Under the pieces are notes generated by a model. It was given only the letters and a program-made list of their open reading frames with translations, did no database searches and was not told the origin of the DNA. A stretch of 64,000 nt of DNA from Gongronella butleri (Eukaryota; Mucoromycota; Mucoromycetes; Mucorales; Cunninghamellaceae): positions 62,001-126,000 of the forward strand of contig JAIWZP010000036.1 of the NCBI GenBank assembly GCA_025201375.1. Reading direction: 5' to 3'. This document shows, piece after piece, positions 1 through 11,485 of the stretch; the first letter of the stretch is position 1; the number at the start of each line of letters is the position of its first letter. A program made the position numbers and the translations under genes.

Positions 1-1690
1 CGCAGCGCAGAGCACAACGCGTGGCTGACCGTTCCAAACTCGAATCGCGCATATTTCACGACAAATGCGTCCACAGACATATAATACGTCGCCAAAGGCA
101 GCAATTTCTCAACAAGGTGCCGCAGACTAGGGTCTGATCAAAAAAATGAGAAAAACAACAATGCTGCATGACAGCCCTGACCTCATGACACAAACCACTT
201 GGTTTTTTTTTTCTCGCTCTTTTTCACTTTTTCCGTTCTTTTTCTTTGGTTTCTTACCAAGGGTCGGGTCAATCTCGTAATGGATGTTGTCCCAATTGGC
301 GCAGCTGGTCACAGAGTCAATGTCTTGCATTGGATCATCGGCAAGGCCATCGTCGTCGTGGGGCTCGTCGGACGGAAGGTCGAATTTGATGTATGTGCCC
401 GCAATGCCCTAATTTTGTGGAACAATGAGATACAAATAATAACCAAAAAATAGGGGCTGTGGCTACACTCACCATAAAGACAAACAAGAGGTCCTCCATG
501 ATGGCGTACTCCTGAATATGGTCGGGATGCGCGCCAATGGCTGTCCCGTGCTTGCGTCCCAGCCCGCTGCTCGTCGACGGCGACAGACTGTGTTGTGAAG
601 TGTGCATGGCGTGTGCCTGCGAATGGTGAGGTTGTTGCTGGTGATGTGGCGCCTGCGTCCAAAGATCGCCTGTCGAAATGCCTAAAAAGAGAGAAAAATG
701 AGCAAACAAGCAATCCAATGGCTCTTTTTCCGAGTTTACTTCGTGGCAGGATATCGGGGGACGACGCGTAGGCGGCACTGGACGACAGGTGGAGGTGTGG
801 ATCGGTGGCAACAGCCATGGTTTGCGCAAGTGTGGGTGACGGCTTGGACAGCGGCGCCGAAAAGTCGCCCAGCGAGCCAGACACAGAGTGGTGCCTGATA
901 TTCGCCAGGTTCTGGTTGATCTACGCGAAGAAAAAAGAACGTGAGTGGCACGACAACATGACGAAAAAGGGGGGTTTTACCCTGTTGAACTGCCTTTCCG
1001 ACAACAAAACACTCGCGCGGTTGGATGCCACCGTGTTTCTCCGCTCCGTCGTCGAGTAGCGTCGTCGTGGCGACCCCGGTGGCGAGTGTGTGGGGTTCGA
1101 AGGCGTGCGCAGATGCGACATGGTACACAAAAACGTAAAAAAAAAGAAAAAAAAAAGACGGAAAGAGAGGCAAAGAAATAAAAAAACAAGGCGCGCTGCC
1201 CTTTTTTGCCCTTTTTGACGATCGGCTTTTTTTTATGTTTTCAAACTGCGCGCGTGGCAACCTCGCCCCTCATTGGCCAGCTCGCTGTTGGCCCGTTCCT
1301 CGCCTCGAACCTGCCATTTCTTACACCCCCCTCTTTTTTTTTTTTTTTGCCTCGCCCTGAACGTGGGGCCACATGCAATCTGATGATCCGGTTATGATGT
1401 GCGTGCATGCACCATGCACATACCTTATTGACATCATTTAGTAGTAACGAGAAAAAAACGTAAGATGTGCCAATTGGGCCACAGTTGTTCTCCTTTTTTT
1501 TTAGCCGCGCACATCCCGTGCGTCGCGTGCCTCGTTGACAGCGAAGCACTTTATTTGCCACGGGATCACTCGGCAACTTGTTCCGGTCCGCAATAAATCC
1601 GTCAAGGCGCCCAGCAGCATAACCAATGAAAATACGCGTCATTTGGCCAATGCCATCGTCGCCATCGCGCTAGCATGAAGTTCAGTGGCC
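1..1690 (-). CDS. gamma-tubulin complex component 2-like (Spc97/Spc98 family), 3' end cut by the window
   Basis: Probable GCP2/Spc97 subunit of the gamma-tubulin complex, which nucleates microtubules at spindle poles. Read on the minus strand, the exon ending at about 473 carries EYAIMEDLLFVFM, followed after an intron by GTYIKFDLPSDEP and, at the window edge, DPSLRHLVEKLLPLATYY and FEFGTVSHALCSAL. These match the N-terminal GRIP1 region of GCP2, where the phrase FEYGxVNHAL is typical; GCP3 differs there. Exons can be seen at about 745-921, 473-672 and 1-390, with clear acceptor and donor motifs (GTGAGT at 467-472). The N-terminal part (about 920-1690) is low-complexity and its exon structure and start are uncertain. 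The C-terminal half lies beyond position 1. Confidence 0.75.
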
Positions 1691-2497
1691 GTTGGGTCGG
1701 CAGCTCATGAAATAAAACTTGACGCAACTTGAGAAAAGCTCGCGCAAAACTAATAAAAAGGACATTTTTATCCATTTGTCAAATATTATCTACAACCAGG
1801 CACAAAGAAGCGCCTACACGCGTCTAAATGTGAAACGACAAGCGAGAAACGCCGAGCGGGACTCAGCCTGCCGGTGTACAAGATGCTTCATGACGAGGAA
1901 ATTCATGATTTTAGTAGTATTGAGTTTGCAAAGTTAAAAATGGAAAAATGGGCCGCCAGAATGGCGCCAAATTTGCACGCAATACAGGTCGCATGGAATA
2001 CTGTACCCAAGATGCCAAAAAAAAAAAAAAAGAGCGAGGTCCATCTGCTCGGTGACGAGAGATGAGCGATTTTACATTAAATTTCAACAGCGAATTTCAC
2101 GGCAAAAAGGCGCCCAAAGCGGTGCGCCGACGCGTCCACTAGCAAGAGGGGCTCCAGATGCGTGGATCTCATGGGAACGTGCGCGTACAACATGACTTTT
2201 GACGCGGTTACTCACGCGTCGATCCTTGATTCAACCCGTCTGTGCCGTTTGGCGCCCTTTCTGCACTAATCGCGTGCATCCATTGCTGGGAGTCTCTCCA
2301 CCTCACAAAATACAAGGTCGTCCCGCCCAGGCGGCGGTCTGGGCTTTCTATCCACTTGCTTTTATTAGTTGTGATCTTTTTTTTTTTTTCTGGGGGGAGG
2401 GGATTCCATCACTTTTTATTTTCCTTTTCCCATCCTTTCCTTTTCCTTTTTTCTTTTTCTTTTCGCTTTTTTTCGTTTTTTTTTTGTTCATCTTGTC
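1691..2497. other. intergenic region, upstream of two divergent genes
   Basis: No convincing gene was seen in these roughly 800 bases. The stretch contains short A and T homopolymers. A long pyrimidine-rich tract at about 2365-2490 directly precedes the ATG of the plus-strand gene at 2498 and is typical of fungal core promoters. Confidence 0.5.
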
Positions 2498-3505
2498 ATG
2501 TTTACTTTTCAATCCATGGATGGCGACATTTTTTATTTCATGCGCCCCGAGCGTCCAGCGACGAGCCTCGCACGCATTGGCAATGATACAATCAAGAATC
2601 TCGCGCCAATTGTTGCTGTCCACGCCCTGTACAATGATCGATTGGAAGGCGCGACGTTGGAGCAGCTTGAGAAGGAATTCGAGGTCCACGGGACCCTTGG
2701 CACGCTCAAGACTCTGAAGGTCTCGCATGCCATGATCAAGGCGGCCATGAACATCCCTCTCGGGCAACTTCCACGATGGCTTTGGGCGTATCCATCGTCT
2801 CAGACGGATGACATTGTTGATTTCAAGCTCGCCAAAGCACTGCGCTTCATTTTGACAGATTTTGTAAATACCTGCACGAGCCCTAAACCTGCACCACGAT
2901 CTGATCAAGATAAATGGGCAAATTTGGTGGACAAAATTTGGCCAATTTTGAAGGCAATTGGCAGCCAGTCCCTCTTGATGACCTTCAATTTGTGTGAGGA
3001 ACGTCCCCTCATTGGTGCCCCCTTAATGATATCCAGCTACATGGACGCCATTGGCTACGACACCCATGACAAGGAGCGTCTCGTGCTCAAGAGCTCGGGC
3101 AGCTGCGCTGCTGATGATCTCGCCCATGCTGCCGACGATACCGTGAAAATCGTGCAAAAACTCATGACCATTCTCAAGCGTGACGCCGACGATTTCCAAC
3201 GCTCGTCGCTTGCAACTTTCAAGAAAATCAAGGCGTTTGGCATTCAAACCATCCAAGACACGATGATTCTTTCCGAAATGCACATGGGCGACAATCTCCA
3301 GTACATTTACAAAGAAGTCATGTCTGTCAAGGTTCCCTTGGACGACAGCGGCCGTGTCAATTGGGTTCCAGTCGCAGAAATGCTTGCCTACCTTATGATC
3401 GAGCTGCACGCACAAAATGACTGGATCCGAACCGCGTATGAGGAGCACGGCAGCCTGGTGGAGGTTGACCCCAATGACATGATCCGCAACATCCTCAAGT
3501 TTTAA
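2498..3505 (+). CDS. hypothetical protein, intronless, 335 aa
   Basis: A single uninterrupted ORF of 335 codons that starts at an ATG following a strong pyrimidine tract. It has a fairly even amino-acid composition and looks mostly helical and soluble, with no signal peptide or membrane segment. I do not recognise the family. The body contains repeated amphipathic stretches (for example LEQLEKEFEVHGTLGTLK near residue 55 and TVKIVQKLMTILKRDADDF near residue 220), and it ends in MIRNILKF. An AATAAA-type signal lies at about 3549, some 45 bases after the stop. The lack of introns is unlike nearly all other genes in this window. The ORF length, codon regularity and promoter and polyA context make it a real gene; the function is unknown. 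Confidence 0.7.
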   Translation: MFTFQSMDGDIFYFMRPERPATSLARIGNDTIKNLAPIVAVHALYNDRLEGATLEQLEKEFEVHGTLGTLKTLKVSHAMIKAAMNIPLGQLPRWLWAYPSSQTDDIVDFKLAKALRFILTDFVNTCTSPKPAPRSDQDKWANLVDKIWPILKAIGSQSLLMTFNLCEERPLIGAPLMISSYMDAIGYDTHDKERLVLKSSGSCAADDLAHAADDTVKIVQKLMTILKRDADDFQRSSLATFKKIKAFGIQTIQDTMILSEMHMGDNLQYIYKEVMSVKVPLDDSGRVNWVPVAEMLAYLMIELHAQNDWIRTAYEEHGSLVEVDPNDMIRNILKF

Positions 3506-4029
3506 GCATTTGTGCTATTTTTTTCATTGACACGTTGCCAAATTTTGAATAAAATCAATACGCCATGACGGGCAGCGTTATTAAAAACATACATTTTTTG
3601 TTTATTGCCATTTCAAAAAAAGGAATTGAGATGCATGAGAGGGAAATTGAGAGTGAAAAAAAGGAAAAAGAGAAAAGAGCGAAATGAAAGCATAATCAAG
3701 GCAATCGAAAGGGGATGGACAGGTGCAATGTGGGATTGGCGGGAAAATGGAAGGAAGTTGCGACTACAGGCGCGGTTGCTTGTTTCTTGTTGATAAATTA
3801 CGCGATTTAATGCATGTCAGTGACGTTGTGATGGTAAAAAGGTACAAAGGTCATGCGTCAGGGCCACTTTTTATAAACCGCAGCGAAATTGCGGCACATG
3901 CACGCGATTCATAACAAAAAAAAAAAAAAAAAAAAAACAGGTTTGGGCTTATTTCATTTAATTCGAGAGAAAAAGTGGATATCAAACGCAGCCGTTTATT
4001 ATTATAGAGCATAGGCAGGGGACTCTGGT
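3506..4029. other. intergenic region between convergent genes
   Basis: 3' flank of the gene at 2498-3505 and of the minus-strand WD40 gene. It contains AATAAA at about 3549, an A run of about 21 at 3917-3937, and A/T-rich sequence. No ORF of interest was seen. Confidence 0.5.
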
Positions 4030-5549
4030 CTACTCATCGTCATCACTAAGCAATTCCATCAATTCGCGCTCCTCCTCCTCGGTCATCTCGGTGCCCGACG
4101 GCTTCTTGGGTTCGAGCTTCAATTTGCGCTGCGTGGCCTCGTCTTCGTACCGCTTGAGCGCGGCATTGGTCATTTCCCAACGTCGCAGCGAATTGTCAAG
4201 CGACCCGCTGTACACAATCGCGCCCGCAGCATCCAGGCACCCAACCTCGTCAAAGTGGCCCTCCAACGTGTGTTTCCGCTGGCCCGTCTAAAAAAAAAAA
4301 AGGAAAACGAAAGTGAGCAAGGACGTGTCAAAGCACAAAAATGCCCATTTTGACGTACGGCAATGTCCCACACGTAGATGTTGTCATCACTGCAGCCTGT
4401 CACAACGTAAGGGCCGCACAGAACAATGGATTTGACGCGCTCCGGGTGCGTTAAGGTCGTGTCCACCTCGCCCGTCTGAAAAAAACAAAAACAAAACAAA
4501 AAAAAACCGCGTCAGCAAATCGCCACGCGTCGCAAACAGACTCCGTTGAGCTTGCAGAAGCGCGATTGAGCCATTTTTACCTCGATGTTCCATCGTCGGA
4601 CGGTCTTGTCAGCGGAGCCGGACCACAGATCGTCCTCGGGGCTGACAAGGAGGCATGTGACGTTGGTATCGTGGCCATTGAAGGACTTTTCGACCTGCAG
4701 CGACGCCAGGGACCACTGAGCAATGGAGCGGTCGGACGACGCCGAGAACAGATGGTCGGCCGTCGCTGTCAGGGCCTCGACGGAGCGGCCATGGTGCTTC
4801 ATGGTGGCCAGACACGCGTCTGTCGCCGTGTCCCACTGCCGGATGTGCGTGTCCGCCGACCCCGAGTACAAACGATCGCCCACAAGAGCAAGGCACTTTA
4901 CAAAATCGCTGTGGCCTTGTAGCGTGGCAAGACAGTCGCCCGTCTGATAAAAAAAAAAAACACAAGAATAGATTAAAACGCGTCCAAAATACATACCGTG
5001 GCGGACATGTCCCGTGGACACGCGCCGTGACGACGCGCACGAATGTTCAGGCGCGTCAAATGGTGCGATCACCGCATCAATTGACCAATTGATGGTGATT
5101 TTACTCTGATTTGGCCGTTTTCTTTACCTTTGCATCCCATTTTTTGATGGTCTTGTCCCATGAGCCGGTCCACAGGATGGCTCCGTCGTGCGACAGTGCA
5201 AGGCAAGTGACAGGCGCTGTGTGACCGCGGTAAATCTTGCTCACTTTCTTGGTCTGACGTAAAAAATAATAAAAACATGAGATGTGATGCCATTGAGCGC
5301 GTCAATTGCGCAACAAAGCGGGTCTTTTTGATTTTGAATTGTTACCTCGAGATGGATACGCTTAGCCATGGAGCCCGATTCCGCGACAAAGGCGTATTTG
5401 CCCTGGACAATCTTGATCGCGAGGACTTTGGTGGAGATTTGCATAGCGTCACCGACCGTGTAGTTCATTTTGGCCTGCTTGGCCTTTTCTTTGGCCAGAT
5501 CGGCGTCGCTTTGGAAGAACAGGCCCGCATTGCTCGTCGTATTTGCCAT
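4030..5549 (-). CDS. WD40-repeat protein
   Basis: A multi-exon gene coding for a WD40 beta-propeller. At least six WD repeats can be read in order: GHTAPVTCLALSHDG..WD, GHSDFVKCLALVGDR..WD, HHGRSVEALTATADH..WS, GHDTNVTCLLVSPED..WN, HPERVKSIVLCGPYV..WD and GHFDEVGCLDAAGAI..WE. Several introns fall at the same place, just before the Thr-Gly that opens a repeat. The N-terminus (from ATG at 5549, MANTTSNAGLF) holds a charged region and probably supplies part of the seventh blade. The C-terminus is acidic and ends MELLSDDDE. Such proteins act as interaction platforms; the partner cannot be told from sequence. An in-frame upstream ATG at 5591 exists but would add an unlikely hydrophobic extension. 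Confidence 0.85.
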
Positions 5550-5882
5550 CGTTTTCAAAAAAGGGCAGTAAAAACGTTGAAAGAGAATCAAAAGCCAGGA
5601 GGGGGATGCTCAAAAAAGGATCATGAACAAAGTAAACCCCGCCGTGCGGACGTTCAAACTTTAAATTGGGCCTCTGTGAGCGCGTTCAAGGACCAATTGA
5701 ACGAATTTTTATTGTAAAAAGTAGCAAAGGGGAGAGATGAATGGGATTATATGTGGTCGGAAACAGCTAGGGGAGGGAATGCAGACGATGAGTGGTAGGG
5801 GAAGGGGGGGTAAAAAGTGGGTGTATCATATCAGGTGAAAAAGCAAAAAAAGGAGGCACGGGGGCAAGGGAGGGGGGGGGAA

Positions 5883-6876
5883 TCATCGGTGCGGCATGCC
5901 GTGGGTTGATTTGTGGCGGAAAAGGCGGCTGGTATCGTCATTGGGGGCTGGCTGCACGGGGAAGGCGACTTTGGACTGAGAGGACGATGTAGCGAGCAAG
6001 TAGGCACCCTGGGACGTGAATGGGTTCTTGTTGCCCAGGCTTTGGCTGCGTTTGAGGGAGGAAGAAGGCGATGGGTGGATGTTTTCGTCCAATGGCACGT
6101 GTGGCGGCTGCGTTGGTGTCTCTGAGGCATGTCGACGCGCATATCTTGGACAAGGCGGCTTGGTGGCCTGTGGGGGCACGGGTGGCGGCGCAATTCGATC
6201 TCGATTTGGACGCGAGTTGACCGCGATGGTGGAATCGGTGCTTTGGCCGCTGCTTTGGCTTCCCCTATGGCCAATTGTTGGAGGCGTCGGGGTCGTTTGC
6301 TGTTTGGGAAACGCAATGGAGGCCAAATCCTTGATGATAGCTTGACGTTCATGGTCCATGGGTGGCAATGGTTGCTGTTGCGGGAGTTTCTCTGTTTTGG
6401 GCGTGTCTCTTGGAGTCGGGTCGTTTTCGTTTTCGTCGTCCGAGCAGGCAGACGCGTTGTCGTCAAAAGGATTGAGCGTCGCGCGTAGTTGTGGCGGTGA
6501 AAATCGTTGTGTGAGCAAAAGCGACTGGCCATGGTCAAAAGTGGGCGTGACACTGGATGACCGGCTCGTAATCAGTGTCGGAGCATCGATCAAGTCGTCG
6601 TCCAAGGCCGATGTACGATATGGCATCGATCGTGATCGCCCATGGTGCGCATATGCGGGTCGATGGCTGCTGATCGTGCCCTGTCCGCCAAGCAATCCAA
6701 GCGACGGCGTCAATGCCGCCACAGCGTCGGAAGAAGACGTTGTCGCGCTCGTAGACGCGTGCTCCACGGCCATCCAAGAAGGAAATGTCGCCGGTGGTGG
6801 CTGATGTGGATGGAATATCGCATCAGGCGCCACGGACGACACGACTTGTTGTTGAACCTGTTGCTGTTGCTGGACC

Positions 6877-6908
<32 letters not shown>

Positions 6909-7692
6909 TGTGATCAGGGGCGTGTCAGGTGACGTGACAGTGTGAGACCGCGGCTGGACAGGCTCGTTGGTATACGTCGGCGTCGGCATCACAGCAAAAT
7001 CACCTTGATTCCCCGCCGGGATCGGGCCCCACCATGTATTGCGAGCCCCCTTTGTGCCGCTCGTCTGCCCAGTCGACGGCGTGTTGATCAAAATATCAAT
7101 CGAATCCTTGGTAAATCGAGGCAATGGTGCTAAAAATGAGAAAAAAAAAAGGAGAGATCAGCCGATGGAAGAATGTCATTGTTCAATGATCATGATTTGT
7201 TACCACCGAGGGCCACGAGATCGCTGTGGACAATGCGGCCACTCTGAGCATGCGACACCAGACGCAAGATGGCGTAAAATTGCTTTTCCGTGTAGCGCAC
7301 CTCACCATCATACATGGACAAAATCTAAAAAAAAAAAGGGGGGTGAGAGGATGAATTGGGTTCCAATTGATGCTTTTTTTTCGATTTTTTTTTACCTGGT
7401 GGAGAGCGTCTTGGCTCAGGCCGCTGCCGACGAGAAAGGAGAGCAGGACATCGACCTGGACGAGCCCGACGCCAAAAGGATCCATCCCATGCCACCAAGT
7501 CAAAAACGCGTCGTGCTCCAGCGACGTCAGGTCGCTCAATGCAAGCGTGGGCCCTGGCTCCTTCTCGGCCGTCGGCGTCCCAAGAGGCGAGTACGCAGAC
7601 AGGCGCTTCTTGGCAAATTGGTAGCTGCGGCCTTCTTCTTCACGACGATGCCCAGGCTGCGACCGACTAAACGCCGTCAGGAACTTTTCCAT
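5883..7692 (-). CDS. EH/EF-hand-like domain protein with polyglutamine tract
   Basis: Three exons. Exon 1 (from ATG at 7692) and exon 2 together encode an EF-hand pair resembling an EH domain: FLTWWHGMDPFGVGL, SFLVGSGLSQDALHQ, ILSMYDGEVRYTEKQFYAIL, RLVSHAQSGR. The long exon 3 (5883 to about 7130) is low-complexity: Pro/Ser/Thr/Gln-rich, with a glutamine tract encoded by CAG/CAA repeats at about 6850-6912, then acidic and Ser-rich stretches. EH proteins bind NPF motifs and work in endocytosis or phosphoinositide signalling. The calcium-binding residues are not well conserved, so calcium binding is doubtful. The large disordered tail suggests a scaffold. The family call is moderate; the specific role is unknown. 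Confidence 0.7.
6850..6912. repeat. CAG/CTG trinucleotide repeat (polyQ coding)
   Basis: The plus strand reads CTG/TTG triplets in several runs, the longest being an uninterrupted run near 6886-6908. On the minus strand this encodes consecutive glutamines with two valine interruptions in the EH-like protein. Such tracts are prone to length change. Confidence 0.9.
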
Positions 7693-7964
7693 GCTGAGAA
7701 AAGGCTAAAAGGTGGACTAGAACAAACGAGAAACCACGAGAAATAAAAAGAGAAACGTGGAAGGGGTATGAAGAAGAAATGGAATGGAGACGTGTTGTAA
7801 AAAAAAAAATGTAAAAAAAAGAGGAAAAGAAAGGCTCAATAGTCAAGCTTAGCCCGCCGCGCATCTTTTTTCATGAAAGATTTAAAGCCCCGCCTCAGCC
7901 CGCCCACTCAAATCGCGTGTTTTGGCCGTTTTTCGCTTGAACACGCTTGATTTTATTAAAGCAT

Positions 7965-9889
7965 CTAGTTCTTTTGAACGAATTGATACAGAATTTTGTT
8001 GACAAATGATGACAGCACGTCCGGTTCCACCTGGTAAAAGGACTAGGGAAGAAAAAACAAAAGAGAGCAGCATGAGCAAAGGATGATGATTTTTTGATTT
8101 TTTTTTCGTTTGCTTACCATCAGGGTGCCCATGGCAACCGAGGTCATAAAGACTTCGAAGTGTGGGATGCGGATCATCATCTTTTTCTGGTATAAGATAT
8201 TGTAGAAGCTGTAAATGGCCTTGGGAAGCACATACAGGGCCAATTCGCCGCGACGGCGCTTGTCTTCCCAAAAGATGGATGTGTAAGAGCACACAAAGCC
8301 AAACAGATAATAGAGGTATTTGCTGTTGCCGCTGATCAGGCCCGCGTTTATCAAATTGCGGTGCCCGCACACCTGGTATTGATACAAGGTCACAAAAGTC
8401 GCCAAAAATGCGCCAGACTTGAGTGTTGCAATGGTCGTCTTGGACAGCATCTTGACGGGCCTAGAGAAAAAGAAGCATGGGGGTTAACGTCAGTAACGAT
8501 TTGCACGCACGCGCGTGTGCGGGGTCGAGATCCTTGCAATTGGAGCCGCGTGCCCCCCCCTGCTCTTTATGCTTTTCATGCTTTTTGCGCAGATCCGACG
8601 CGTTTCTCCACGCGTTGTGCGTCTCCCGATGTCTTTTTGCTTACTCTTTCTTCAAGTGCTTGTTGCGCAGGACGATCATGGGGACAAAGTGGAGCGTACC
8701 ATAGACGGGCATCATGCTTTTAAACACTTTTGTGAAGCGTTCGAGGGCAACGGCATTGCAGCTGTCGAGCCATGGGTGGATCACCTCGCACGGCACGATA
8801 TCCGGGTGCACAGGCAGTGTGCGCGCCATTTGCAGCGATCGAGCCGTCGGCCGGTACTTTTGAACCACCGATACAAACTCATCGGTGCTGATCGGCAGGC
8901 CGCGAATGTTCTTGCAATTGAGCTTGAGCGACGGCTCAGGGCATCGTGCCGCCTTGATCATGAACGAGTAGAAATCGGGTGGCAGCGACGCCGGTTGCAT
9001 CTGCAATCACATCCAAAAAAAAAAAAGTGCCTATCATATCAGCTTCCAAGAATTGCCACGCGTATCTTTTTCTTTTTGCTAACATACCGTATAGCCGTAC
9101 ATGACCTGCGCACACGTCAGGCCAAACAACAGCGCGTCGCCATTTTTCATGTAAAAAATATCACGCGCCTTGCCCGCATTGTAAAGCGCTTGCAGCGATC
9201 TACACACCATCAAATAGGGATCAATCACATGCAACGCTCATGCGCCCACCCGCCCCCCCTCTTATTTTGGTTGCACAACCCTTTACCGCACAAACAATTG
9301 TTGGGCCATTTCAACACGTCTTTCGCGCTTTTCAAACAAAATGGACAAGCCGGCCACGGCACCAGCAACAAACCCGTGCCAGCGATCATCCTTTTGCCGG
9401 TACAAGCGTAGCCCATTGTTGATCAGCTTCCACAAGAATGTAAACGACCCAATCATGGCACCGAACCGCAGCGCATCCAGATTTTTGAACAAAATTGCAA
9501 AAATATGGCTCAATGGTGCCCTGTGGAGGCGAAAAAGAAAGAAAAAAAAAAGGGTCGGTGACGACGCTCAAACGCTCATTGGGGAGTCCCTACTTTTTAC
9601 GAAACACACGAAGCAGGTACAGACAGAAATTGATGCCGGCTCGCACACCATAGGCAAGGACAAACGCCCCTGACAACGAAAAAAAAAGGAAAAACAATCA
9701 GCAAAATGCTTATTTTTATCGAGCATGCCTACTTGTGCCGCCCTTGGTGGCATGTTGCCACAGCTCTTTTTGGTCCTTGGGCAGGGGCCACGCGGATCGA
9801 TCGATTTTTTCCGAGTTGACGCGCACCAATTTGTCTTTTAGCCGCTGATACGACGAAACACGCTTCGGGGGTGCCTCTGGTGCTGTCAT
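7965..9889 (-). CDS. TMEM135-family membrane protein
   Basis: About seven exons on the minus strand; ATG at 9889 (MTAPEAPPKRVSSYQRLKDK) and stop at 7965. Later exons carry GAFVLAYGVRAGINFCLY, an FVAGAVAGLSILFEKRERR block, GDALLFGLTCAQVMYGYT, and a C-terminal domain containing HPWLDSCNAVALERFTKVFK and TLYQYQVCGHRNLIN. The HPW-x2-SC motif and the Tim17-like glycine-rich helices are typical of TMEM135, a multi-pass protein linked to mitochondrial dynamics and peroxisomal lipid metabolism in animals; fungal homologues are known but little studied. Introns are short and lie next to A/T homopolymers. It shares a 415-bp divergent promoter region with the plus-strand gene at 10305. Confidence 0.8.
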
Positions 9890-10304
9890 GACAAAGAAAG
9901 ACGGCGGGGGAGGGGGAAGAGCAAGAGCAAAAAAAGGTGAAGAGAGCAGAAAAAAAGAAAAAAAAAGACACACACAAAAAAAAAAAGAGTTGATCAGGCC
10001 CTCCCTTTTGCCGCATAAACCCAGCTTTTGGGGCAACCAACAGCAATGTTGAAAAGTGGTCATCGCAAATCTCAGCGTCGCACCATCCCCGCAAAATGGT
10101 GCCCATCATTGGCCCCGTCGGGCGGCCCTGAAAAAATCAAAAAGAGGAAGGGGGCGGCCAAATGACAAGCTTTGCTTGGTCACACTTTTGCCTTTTTTTT
10201 TTTCTATTTTCTGGGTGCCAAAATATCGTATTTAATTTGGCTACGTCTGGATCACACAATTGGCCCTCCTTTTTTTTTTTTTCCAGTTGTTTACCAAACA
10301 AAAA
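9890..10304. promoter_or_regulatory. divergent promoter region (TMEM135-like and EI24-like genes)
   Basis: About 415 bp separating two head-to-head genes. It is full of A/T and purine/pyrimidine tracts, including a T-rich stretch just before the plus-strand ATG. No canonical TATA box was identified. A minus-strand open stretch at about 10050-10131 was considered as a coding exon but has no similarity to TMEM135. Confidence 0.4.
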
Positions 10305-11337
10305 ATGGAGGCGTTCCTGGGACGTGTGTCACGGTGCTACGACGGCATGATTTATGCGTGTCAGGGAATTTACGTGGTCATGCAAAACCCTGCGCTGCGA
10401 CAAGAGTATCATTTGCGAGTTTTCTTGCAATTGTCGCTGTTGTCGTTTTTGCTCGTGGGCATTGCGCGCATCCTTGTGGGTTTGCCCTTTCAAGTGATCC
10501 GCTTGCTGCTGTGGGCCGTGTCACCCTCTTTGCTCGCATCCAGCCAGGCTGGACTCACCAATGTTCACGATACCCTGCACAATACAATTGCCGGTCTGCC
10601 ATTCTTGCTGCTGCTACTTATGCGCTACTTGTACCCGAAGCCATTGGATCAATTGTTCATGACGTCGCTTCAATTCGTCGACGAGTACCAAGATCATCCC
10701 GTTTCCTTTGCAAAGAGGCTCGCACAGCAGCGCATCCGGTCCACATGGTGGCGAAACATGAAGGATTACCTTGCTCGCTCATGGGTCCGATGGCGATGGG
10801 GCCTTCTCCTTGCCGTGCTGTCCATGCTGCCATTGGTCGGTGCCTTTGTCTTCCCCGCCGCTGGTAAAAGAGCTATTCAAAACGATGAATTTGGCTGAAA
10901 ATTGCGAAAATTGCTGAATTTGCTGAATTGACGCGTTTTTTTTTTTTTGTCTCCATTGAAAAAAAGGCGCCTACACAACGTTCCGATCGCTGGGCAAGAC
11001 ACAGGGCATCTTGGTCGGCCTATGTTTTTTGAGTTTGCCGTCGTGGATGACCAAGGGCCTGATCCGTGCTGGCATGGAGATGCGCGCGCTCATGCGCGAG
11101 CTGATGGAGCCCTATTTCGTGCGCATGAGCATGACGCATCGGGAAAAGCGACGTTGGTTCAGGGGCAGACAAGACACGCTCTTTGGCTTCTCACTCATTG
11201 CCTGGATCCTCATTGCCTGGCTTCCATTTTTTAATTTCTTGGCCTATGGTGTCGTCCAGGCCGCAGCGTCGTACATGCTAGTCGTTGTCGACGACCCGCC
11301 TCCTCCCGTAGAGCAAAAAAGCAAAAAATTAGAATAA
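10305..11337 (+). CDS. EI24/Lds-like multi-pass membrane protein
   Basis: Two exons; ATG at 10305 (MEAFLGRVSRCYDGMIYAC). The intron runs from about 10864 to 10967, with a GTAAAAG donor and an AG acceptor before GCGCC. Hydrophobic segments include VFLQLSLLSFLLVGIARIL, LPFQVIRLLLWAVSP, IAGLPFLLLLLMRYLYP, WGLLLAVLSMLPLVGAFVF, and near the C-terminus FGFSLIAWILIAWLPFFNFL. The pattern of paired hydrophobic hairpins and a terminal FFNFLAYGVVQAAAS resembles the fungal EI24/Lds1-Lds2-Rrt8 group, which is linked to lipid droplets and the spore wall in yeast. The family call is tentative; that it is an integral membrane protein is clear. The tail ends in a basic KKLE. Confidence 0.6.
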
Positions 11338-11485
11338 AAAAGGCAAAAAAAAAAAGGCAGTCATCTAGACGTTTTTAATGTTTTGCTAAAAGGAATGCAG
11401 AATGCGAATGAGAGAGATGCAAATGAAATGAGAGCAGGGGAGAGGAGGGGTATCATGATCAAAGTGGGTGGAAAAAAAAGGGGGA

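Noticed and set aside
10050..10131. Possible first exon of the TMEM135-like gene (MMGTILRGWCDAE)
   Set aside because: No similarity to the family N-terminus, and the ATG at 9889 gives a good start for the next exon.
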